From Chelonoidis abingdonii (lineage: Eukaryota > Chordata > Testudines > Testudinidae): a stretch of 64,000 bases of DNA. Below, piece after piece: positions 57,066-64,000 of this stretch. The stretch spans positions 137,125,579-137,189,578 of the forward strand of contig NC_133772.1 of the NCBI RefSeq assembly GCF_003597395.2, given 5' to 3'. Position 1 is the first letter of the stretch, and the number at the start of each line of letters is the position of its first letter. The notes beneath the pieces were generated by a model. It was not told the origin of the DNA, ran no database searches, and was given only the letters and a program-made list of their open reading frames with translations. The translations under genes were made by a program, and so were the position numbers.

Positions 57066-58845
57066 AACATTACTTAGAGTAACTGTGGTTCTTTGAGATG
57101 TGTTGTCAAAATGGATTCCATTCTTGGTGTACAAATATGCCTCGTGCGCAGGACTGGATTCTTTTGGCCAGCAGCATCCACTGTACCTGCCCCTTAGATG
57201 CCCTCATGCCCCTCACCTGAGGGAAGGGCTTAGCAGGCCCAACCATTGCTCAGTTCCTTTGCCAATATACAATTCCAAAGGAGTAGGACTCCATAATAGT
57301 GGGAAAAGAGAACAGGTCATGTGATGGGGCAAGGCCAGATGGCTACAGTAAAGTACTGAGAAACAGGTATGTTAGCCCCAGGCTAAACAAATCCCTAGTA
57401 CCCTGGTAACCAAATGGCAGTTGCTCCAGGTTAATCAAGGCACCTGGAGCCAATTAAGATCTTTGTAGAAGGCAGTGGAGATAGATACTTTAATTAGAAC
57501 ACCTGCAGCCAATCAAGGCAGGCTAATCAGGGCACCTGGGTTTAAAAAGGAGCTCACTCTAGTCAGCAGGGAGGAGCCAGAAGAGAAGACTGTGTGTGAG
57601 AAGCTGGGAGCAAGAGGGCAAGGAGCTGTAAGTGAGAGAGTGTACTGCTGGAGGATTGAGGAGGACAAGTATTATCAGACACCAGGAGGAAGGTCCTGTG
57701 GTGAGGATAAAGGAGGCGTTGGGAGGAGGCCATGGGGAAGTAGCCCAGGGAGTTGTAGCCGTCATGCAGCTGTACAGGAGGCACTATGACAGCTGCGATC
57801 CACAGGGCCCTGGACTGGAACCCGGAGTAGAGGGCGGGCCCGGGTTCCCCCCCAAACCTCCCAACTCCTGATCAGACACAGGAGGAACTGACCCAGACTG
57901 TGGGTTCCACAAGAGGGGAAGATCACTGAGGTGAGCAAATCTGCCAATAAGCGCAGGACCCACCAAAGTAGAGGAGGAACTTTGTCACAGTCATGAAATC
58001 CACATGGACATCTTGAAGAATCAGTTGCTGTGAGGTAAGTAACTGTTCTTTCTTCTTCGAGTGATTGTCCTCATGGATTTCATTCTTGATGGTGAATAAG
58101 CAGTTGTTAGTTTGTTTGGAGGTGTACTTAAACAATAACTACGTGACATCCAATCTGGAAGCCTCTGCCAAAGAGCAGTGTCTTGTGAAGACATGCACTG
58201 AGCTGCACATAGCTGCCACAGAGATTTCAGAAATAGAGACATTCTTTATAGTGGAATGAGCTCGAATGTGGCTATATGGATCTAACTTGGCTAGATCCAA
58301 AGCATGTTACACAGTTGGAAACCCACTTATGTAATCTATCTGCCCCAAAATTCTCTCTGCAAAGGGCACAAGTGTGTTCTTCAATGTTTGTGTCCTGTCA
58401 GTGTAAAAAGACAGTGCCCATTCTATATCAAGCATGGTTTCCCTGAGTTTGAGTGAAGTGTGGGGAAGAATATTGGGGGATGAATAAACTGATTCAGATG
58501 GAATTCTGAAACAACTCTGAGCATGCACTTGGAATGAGGTCTGAGAGTGACTGTGTCCTTATGAAACACTACATAATGGGACTCAAAGTGAGGGCCTGAA
58601 TCACCCCTATCTATTGAGCTGGGGTTATGGCCAGTAAAAAAGGTCTTGCTGCCACGGGTGGCCAGAAGGAACTGAGGGATGGCCCATCCCCTCCACCCTT
58701 TATGCCGTTAGATGAAGGGGCCATAAGGGCATCTAGGGTGTAGGGGCAGCCCCAACAAATACTGCTGGCTGCAATAAGTCAATCTCCCATGTATGTGGCA
58801 CATGTGCACCAAAAATGGAATCTATGTGGACAATCACTATGAAAA
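57066..58845 (-). mobile_element. Second DIRS-type relic, internally deleted
   Basis: The left end GTAACTGTGGTTCTTTGAGA, the inner block TTCTTCTTCGAGTGATTGTC at 58050-58070, and the right end AATGGAATCTATGTGGACAA at 58811-58838 (which matches the inner block inverted) give the DIRS terminal and internal complementary repeats. A minus-strand frame at 58528-58307 reads ETMLDIEWALSFYTDRTQTL, the 'LDVRRALSFYLDRT' region of the tyrosine recombinase. Gag, reverse transcriptase and RNase H are absent. A solo LTR interrupts it at 57322-57989. Confidence 0.7.
57322..57989 (+). mobile_element. Solo LTR, copy B, inserted in DIRS
   Basis: The element starts TGATGGGGCAAGGCC and ends GAACTTTGTCACA (TG...CA). 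It is flanked by an exact 6-bp duplication, GTCATG, at 57316-57321 and 57990-57995; removing it restores continuous DIRS sequence. TATA-like GGGTTTAAAAAGG lies near 57538-57550. It shares 'aacacctg.agccaat' and 'gtagagggcgggccc' with copy A at 3921-4555. The open frames inside it are not genes. Confidence 0.85.
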
Positions 58846-58849
58846 CATT

Positions 58850-60245
58850 ATAATTTTGAATCTGTCCCTACATTGGGGACATGCAAATGTAATAGAAGAA
58901 TTTTATAGCTGTTTAGTAAGTGAAAGCTTTAGTTATCAAAAGCAACTCTCTCAACAATTGGATGCAACATATATATCCAGTAACAAGTCCAATTACTGTA
59001 AGCGTATGTTAAGCCTAAGACTTGCCATGCAACCATCACCAAAGTGACTGAGTTATCTGATCAAACTTATTTGTCAATATTGGTTAAAGTAAATGGCTTA
59101 TTCAACATTTATTAAAATTGAGAGAAAACTTTAGTAAATACATTCATTTTCAGGTGGATGCAATGAACAGCTGCTTGCTAAGATGTTGGTTTACAATATC
59201 TTTACTTTCATGCAGAAACGATTAATTTGCATAAAATGTACAGCCTCTGGATTCATGGCCACTCTAGATTCTTTATAGTCTTTGGTTTGTTGACTTTTAT
59301 TTTTCCATTTTCACATAATAGGCTCTTTTAAAAAGTCCTTAATATGCAAGTTCAATTTCCTGAGCAATCACATTAACCAATAAATCACCTGAGGCTACAA
59401 TTCAAGAAGCTCTATGCATCTTTTACAGCCTGAGTTCATATGGTAACATTATCAATGATCAAAACAGTGCACATGCTTTTGCTGTTGTCTTTGCAAAAAA
59501 CACTCCCAGCATCAATCCAATGAGATGAATGAAGAATGGAACAAGGAAGGAGAGTCAAATCTCAGTAGAAAGCAGCTGCTCACTTCTCAGGTCAAAGCAG
59601 AATCTGATGTGAAATTGAAGCCCAGCAATGAAGACTGAGAGATTTGGCTAGGAGACCAAAGCCCAAGTACTCTGATTGCCACATGGGTATATGACAAGTA
59701 GTGTAGAAGCAGTATAGCTAAGGCTGTGTCAGCATTTCTGTTATAAGGCCCAGATCCAACTCTTTTTGAAGTCAATAGAAAGGATGCCACTGATTTCACT
59801 AGGAATCAGATATGGTTCTAAATCATATTTTTCACGGGGTTGTAATTTGGCCACACAAATTGCTGTCATCTGATGCTTGGAAAACAGGCTAATGCACCTT
59901 GGATTAAACATTTTTGAGAGAAGGATTAGAAAAAATATTTTCTCTGTGCATAAAGTTAATAAATAAAAGTGACTTTGTACAGTTTCCCTCTCTTACATCC
60001 TTGTGCTTGTGTTTTTGTATTTTAAAATATTTTGCAGGCGACTGTATTATATGCTGTAAACGAGACCCTTTAGACATTTTGCACACACTTTTTACAAGAG
60101 TATTTTCAGATGTACAGATATTTATTAGTAGTATTAGCTCCACATTACACAGATTGACAGGCTATTGTGTAATAACTCTGAAGTAATCGAACACACATTG
60201 TGGTGACAGCAGTCTGTATAAAAGGCATTAAAATCTATATCAGGT
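58850..60245. other. No gene; hairpin-type repeat near 59746
   Basis: At 59746-59820, GGCCCAGATCCAACTC faces GAATCAGATATGGTTC around GAAGTCAATAGAAAGG. No gene. Confidence 0.4.
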
Positions 60246-60249
60246 ACAA

Positions 60250-60430
60250 TAATTATTTATATTACAGTAGTACCTAGTTGCCGCAACTGAGACCAAGCCC
60301 AATTGTGTTACGTGATCTACAGATTCCTAGGAGAAGGATGAATGCCCCAAGGAGCTTACAATTTAAAATATGAAAGGCAGACAAAGTGAATCTAGTGCTC
60401 ATGAAAAGTCCAGGAACCCAAGTCCTCTGT
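60250..60430 (-). repeat. MIR-type SINE tail
   Basis: TATTACAGTAGTACCTAGTTG, AAGCCCAATTGTGTTACG and CCAAGGAGCTTACAATTTAA are the reverse complement of the reptilian MIR tail. Confidence 0.6.
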
Positions 60431-60434
60431 TGAT

Positions 60435-61505
60435 CCACAGAACAGCTACAACACATGCAGCAATGATACAAATGTGCTTTCACCTTAATGAGATTAGACT
60501 TACCTCTCGGGATAAGTGGATAGTTCATTGTCCATGACCTCTGAATACTTAAGCTTTCTTCTATGACAGCCAGCAATGCTGCCAGTAAATACCAACATCA
60601 ATGGTAACTTCTGTGATTCAGACACCTATTTGGAATGGAACTAGTGCCACCAGCTAACTTCACATCAGTCACTGGGTACAATTACTCACTACTAGTCTGC
60701 AATGCATTTGAACCAGTTAACTTTTATGCACAAAGCTGCACATCCTACTGCAAGTCTTCACAGAATGTCATTCCCTTCTTGTCCACCTAGCACGCATAAT
60801 ATTACTATGGTAATTAATGTTAACAGAGTGAATAACCAGAACTGATGCACAATCAAGTGGCAAGATTTGATTCTCTTCCATTCATGCACTTAGCACATTT
60901 ACATGACAACTGGTCTACGTCAGATCTATGATAGAACAGATACTTTATAATCATATCCATCTGTATTAAGAGAGAGGATACATGCACACAGCTCCCACAG
61001 ACTTCAATGGGAATTGAGCATTAAGGGTAAAAATTGACCCTAAGTAATCCAGCGATTATCCCCAAAAACAAATAAGGAAGCATTTGTATCAATGTTAACT
61101 CAGACATTTTTAGATATTTGAAAATGAACACCATTAAGGTCATTTGCAAATGTCTCACTTTGTGCATGCTTATGAAATGTCATCATATTCAGAAATATAT
61201 GACATTTCTTCCCATTGGGCCTGTGCCTGAGGGAGCAGTTCTCTCTGTGGCAGTGTGTACAAAGGGTTGGGAATTTGGGCAGGTAAGTCTGTGACTACCT
61301 AGGTCTACTGGCCAAAACCCTGTTTGTAGGGATAGCAGCAAATACTACAGTGGAGAAGCAGCCATCAGTACTATAGGTCATACTGCGGTAGCAGCTACAC
61401 TGGTGGTCTGTGGCTTTGAGGGACGGTGGTAAAGGATTTCCACCAAAACAGAGATCCATTGCACAAAACATATTTACTACGCTTTGTACAGGGGACCAAG
61501 ATTTG
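60435..61505. other. No gene recognised; probable 3' flank of NUDT14
   Basis: No coding signal. Part of this may be transcribed as the NUDT14 3' UTR if a distal polyadenylation site is used. Confidence 0.35.
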
Positions 61506-61508
61506 GCC

Positions 61509-61588
61509 CTGATACTTAGGGTGAAATCCCAGCCCCACTGAAGTCAATGGGAGTTTTGCGATGGATTTCACTGGGGCCAGGGTTTCAC
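61509..61588. repeat. Palindromic MITE-like repeat
   Basis: GGGTGAAATCCCAGCCCC and GGGGCCAGGGTTTCAC are facing arms around GAAGTCAATGGGAGTTTTGC. This is the best-preserved copy of the hairpin family in the window. It lies about 170 bp beyond the NUDT14 stop codon, probably within its 3' UTR or just past it. Confidence 0.65.
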
Positions 61589-61754
61589 ACTACATTTTAA
61601 TTTTAAAATCCAGAGAGATTTTATCTGTGATCAGTTTTTTTGTATGCATCTCCTTCTCTTGCTTCAATAATGAAGTTTTCTCTACCCATATCTCAGTGAT
61701 CCATAGAACCAACAAGAAGGCATTTGTCAAGTTAGAAAATCATGGTGCTCATTT

Positions 61755-61995
61755 TTATTTTTCGAGTAGCTTCAGGGCAACATTGCTTTGGAACCACGTG
61801 AAGCTGAAGATAACACCCATTGTCTTAGGGAAATGCTCATCAAAAGCAAATTTCATTGAGTCCTGTAAAGGTACTTCTACAACTTCAATCAGCTCTCCCT
61901 CTTCAGGCTGGCCTCCACCTTCTCCACTTTTCATCTGATCTGTTACCTCTGCATAAAATAAGGTTTGCTTAGAACCTGTCACGCCAACTCCGGAC
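61755..61995 (-). CDS. NUDT14: NUDT14, last coding exon (UDP-sugar pyrophosphatase)
   Basis: The exon follows a pyrimidine tract and acceptor (TTTTTTTTTCCAG, with AG at 61997-61996 on the minus strand) and starts in phase 2: one base completes the previous codon. It reads [20 protein letters not shown], then [20 protein letters not shown], and closes [20 protein letters not shown] before LLEK and TAA at 61757-61755. This matches the C-terminal exon of vertebrate NUDT14, including SGVG.TGS.QT and [13 protein letters not shown]14 is a cytosolic Nudix hydrolase that, with Mg2+, splits UDP-glucose to glucose 1-phosphate and UMP, and also acts on ADP-ribose. The catalytic Nudix box is encoded by earlier exons, which should lie beyond 64000. 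An AATAAA overlaps the stop codon (61759-61754); ATTAAA lies near 61595. Confidence 0.9.
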
Positions 61996-63250
61996 CTGGA
62001 AAAAAAAAACAGAAGAGGAAAAACTTCACATTTATTTAAGAAAAATGTTATTTTGTACCTAGGAAACTGGGACCCTGGTCCTCAATTAGTGCCCCTGAGC
62101 AATATCAAAATAAAAATAATTCATTATTAATTAATGTTAAGTATTCAAAGTGACAATGTAGAACCTCTTTTTATTCATAAAAAGTTAACTAAAATTGTCA
62201 TGCAAAAATTAGTGCACGTTTGAATTCAGTTCCACTTTAGCACAGATATGTCTACAACTACATTCTGTGGCTGCACTGAATGTTTATTTTAAAAGGAGGA
62301 ATAATTGATATAACAAATGGAAGATTCTTCAATTGACTTCAGTGGGAGTTGGTTTGGGCCCTCATCTATAGAAACCTGCAAACAATAGGGTGAAGCTCCC
62401 CAGGGTATTTGTATGTTACATTTGTTTGCTTATTTTTATAAGAAATTTTATATTTATGATGCTTAAGAAGATTAGGTCTATTCACAGCTGGAGTCCTCTA
62501 TTCACATACTGGATAGGTGCAAGAATGGAGTGACAGTGTGAGATGCTTTTCTACACCCTGCCTAACCCTTTTTCCTTGACCCAAATGGACCACCTTAAGA
62601 ATGAATGCATCTGAAGTAATTCAGCCTCTCAGCTAAATTTGTTATCATGGATTTACTTTAGGATATCTTGGATTATGCAGTCTTTCTTCAGATAGACCCC
62701 TTGCTGTGTGTTATACTTCTTATTTGTTAATCCTCTATTTCTTAAGAACTATTTCATTTACATTTTTTTTAAATAAGATTTAAGTATATAATCCACTCAC
62801 TTGGTCCTTCCAGGAAAATAGTCACATTGCAATTGCAACTTCTGCATTTCCTGTGATAACAAATGACTTTTAAGGCATAGTGGGGGCTGATCCAAAGCCC
62901 ACTGAAGCTCTGGATCAGGCCATGAATGCTGAAGAATTATCCTCAATATTATTGTACATAGGATTCAAAGATCTGTAGTAGATTAAAAATTATTTATTCA
63001 ATTCATATAGTTTTATTATAGTTCTAATAAAATAAAAATCTTATAGCATATAAACCCTTTTTTACTTAATCTCTGGATAACTAAATCTCCCAGTTAATCC
63101 AAGGTAAATCATATCCCTAGCAGGAATTCAAGCCAGGCTCTATTCTTTCAATCTTCTAAAACAAATCTAATTATTTTGGCTGGACAACTAATATTAATTA
63201 GTCAGTTTGTTGCTATATCAATATCCACAATCTTTTTTCTTAATGAAAAC
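61996..63250 (-). other. NUDT14 last intron, proximal part
   Basis: It contains no recognisable Nudix exon. The sequence is AT-rich, with a hairpin-type phrase at 62335 (TTGACTTCAGTGGGAGTTGG) and a pair GCTGATCCAAAGCCCACTGA / CTCTGGATCAGGCC at 62887-62921. Confidence 0.6.
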
Positions 63251-63252
63251 AG

Positions 63253-63390
63253 AATTGGGGGTCAACAAGCTGCATTCTCTTCCTAACTCTCCCACTGATG
63301 TACTGCGTGACCTTAGGCAAGGCACTTCAGCTGTCTGTGCCTCAGTTTCTGCATCTGTACAAAGTGGACAATGAAACTTATTTATCTTTG
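63253..63390 (+). repeat. MIR-type SINE
   Basis: The order TACTGCGTGACCTTAGGCAA, GGCACTTCAGCTGTCTGTGC, CTCAGTTTCTGCATCTGTAC closely follows the MIR core. Confidence 0.75.
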
Positions 63391-63416
63391 TGAAAAGCTT
63401 ACAAGAGACTAAGGGT

Positions 63417-63905
63417 TTAGGCTACACTTGCAGGTGTGCAGTGCTGGGTGTTACAGCTGTCTTCATACAGCTGTGTAGGGAAAGAGCCGGAGTGTGGCCA
63501 CACTGACAGCTACCAGTGCTGCAGTTTGGCCACATTTGCAGCGGTGTTGGAAGTGGTGCATTATGGGCAGCTATCCCACAGAGCACCTCGTCCCATTTTG
63601 GCGCCGTGGGTTGTGGGAAGGGGGCGGAGGGTGCGAGTCATTCTGCTTCCTGTCCCAACGTCCCATAATGCATCGCTTCACATCCCAGCAATCCCTGTTT
63701 TTCCGTCCACGTTTGGTGCCATCTTGGACTCTCTCAATGATTTCTGTGCAGCACGATTTCTGTGGGAAATGGAGCCCGAACTGCTGAGGAGTATGCTGAC
63801 GAGTCTCGCCAGCACATCTTGTTTGGCAGTTGGGCTATTCCTTAAGATCCAAAGTGATGAGGAGTCCAGCGATGATAGCAAGTCGCCTGACATGTCTGAC
63901 ACTAA
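63417..63905 (+). mobile_element. PIF/Harbinger-type element, 5' part with start of ORF
   Basis: The left end GGCTACACTTGCAGGTGTGC follows a TTA (63414-63417 region), the target triplet of this superfamily. The 5' region includes TGCATTATGGGCAGCTATCC, a phrase typical of turtle Harbinger elements. An open frame from 63768 reads MEPELLRSMLTSLASTSCLA and DEESSDDSKSPDMSDT, which resembles the start of the element's protein. After about 63905 the sequence switches to a Penelope-like fragment, so the right part of the element is missing. The longer frame that starts at 63436 includes the untranslated 5' end and is not real. Confidence 0.6.
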
Positions 63906-64000
63906 ACTGCTTCTGCAAAAGCAGCAAAGCATGAGCTTTCATGGGTGAATACCCACTTCATCAGATGCATGTAGTGGAAATTTCCAGGGGCAGGTATATA
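63906..64000 (-). mobile_element. Penelope-like fragment with hammerhead-like motif
   Basis: GAGCTTTCATGGGTGAATAC, CCACTTCATCAGATGCATG and AGTGGAAATTTCCAGGGGCA are a very common turtle repeat that I take to be a Penelope-like element. The minus strand has CUGAUGA at 63964-63958, a stem GUGGGU/ACCCAU closed by AUUC, and GAAA at 63940-63937, then a short AGC-UCAU-GCU stem, the order of a hammerhead ribozyme. One extra A lies between CUGAUGA and the stem. The element runs off the window edge. Confidence 0.5.

Noticed and set aside
1..61754. Exons of JAG2, a neighbour of NUDT14 in mammals
   Set aside because: I looked for long cysteine-rich EGF or DSL exons on the minus strand and saw none; if synteny holds, the gene lies to the left of the window or only its introns are here.
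62801..62850. Minus-strand segment with CACAG acceptor and CAA|GTGAGT donor, phase-compatible with the NUDT14 last exon
   Set aside because: Its peptide (EMQKLQLQCDYFPGRT) does not resemble the Nudix-box exon that should precede it, the pyrimidine tract is poor, and 50 bp is too short.
63436..63948. 170-codon plus-strand frame taken as one gene
   Set aside because: Its first 110 codons cover the terminal repeat and untranslated part of a Harbinger element; only the part from 63768 looks like a protein, and the end belongs to another repeat.
1..64000. CRISPR array, operons or other prokaryotic features
   Set aside because: No spaced direct repeats exist; splice sites, SINEs and LINEs show vertebrate DNA.

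Overview
The window is vertebrate nuclear DNA, most probably from a turtle. The evidence is the repeat content: CR1 LINEs in both orientations, a tRNA-derived SINE with a CR1-like tail, DIRS tyrosine-recombinase retrotransposons, a Penelope-like fragment, an R4/Dong-like LINE, a 5S-derived SINE, many hAT and PIF/Harbinger MITEs, and MIR-type CORE-SINEs. There are introns and no operons. The turtle assignment rests on recognising repeat families by eye, not on a database search.

Only one protein-coding exon is convincing: the last coding exon of NUDT14 (UDP-sugar pyrophosphatase) on the minus strand at 61755-61995, with a clean acceptor and a stop codon. Its upstream exons should lie beyond position 64000. 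Positions 1 to about 61 kb are therefore the 3' flank of NUDT14, an intergenic or intronic desert made mostly of nested mobile elements. A GC-richer block near 7.4-7.6 kb ends in a strong splice donor. A short open segment at 33.3 kb has an excellent Kozak context and splice-like edges, and another lies near 40.75 kb. Together they could belong to an unrecognised plus-strand transcript, but this is only inference.

Layout. 0.8-5.7 kb: two LTR-like elements and a hAT MITE. 6-9 kb: a tRNA-like module and the promoter-like block. 9.3-13.8 kb: tRNA-head plus R4-like LINE, a 776-bp hAT MITE, a turtle-type tRNA SINE and an L2-like reverse transcriptase relic. 14-22 kb: MIR relics and two LTR-like elements. 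22.8-24.8 kb: a CR1 split by a solo LTR that itself carries another repeat. 24.9-27.0 kb: hAT in SINE, a foldback element and a small MITE. 27.0-31.7 kb: a CR1 tail abutting a 4.2-kb DIRS element (gag, RT/RNase H, recombinase, all broken). 32.1-32.3 kb: the MIR that donated a 67-bp patch to that DIRS. 34.6-35.1 kb: 5S SINE. 37.6-39.5 kb: a hAT with large inverted arms, interrupted by a second hAT-type element. 41.8-57 kb: foldback elements, MITEs, an LTR and a Harbinger MITE. 57.1-58.8 kb: a second DIRS relic interrupted by a solo LTR with a 6-bp duplication. 61.5-62 kb: NUDT14. 63.2-64 kb: MIR, a Harbinger element with the start of its ORF, and a Penelope-like fragment with a hammerhead-like motif.

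No intact transposase or reverse transcriptase is present; all coding relics carry stops, frameshifts or deletions. The most unusual signals are the exact 67-bp templated patch inside the DIRS element, the hAT with transposase C-terminal sequence in both inverted arms, the several nested insertions that still show target-site duplications, and the hammerhead-like fold at the right edge.
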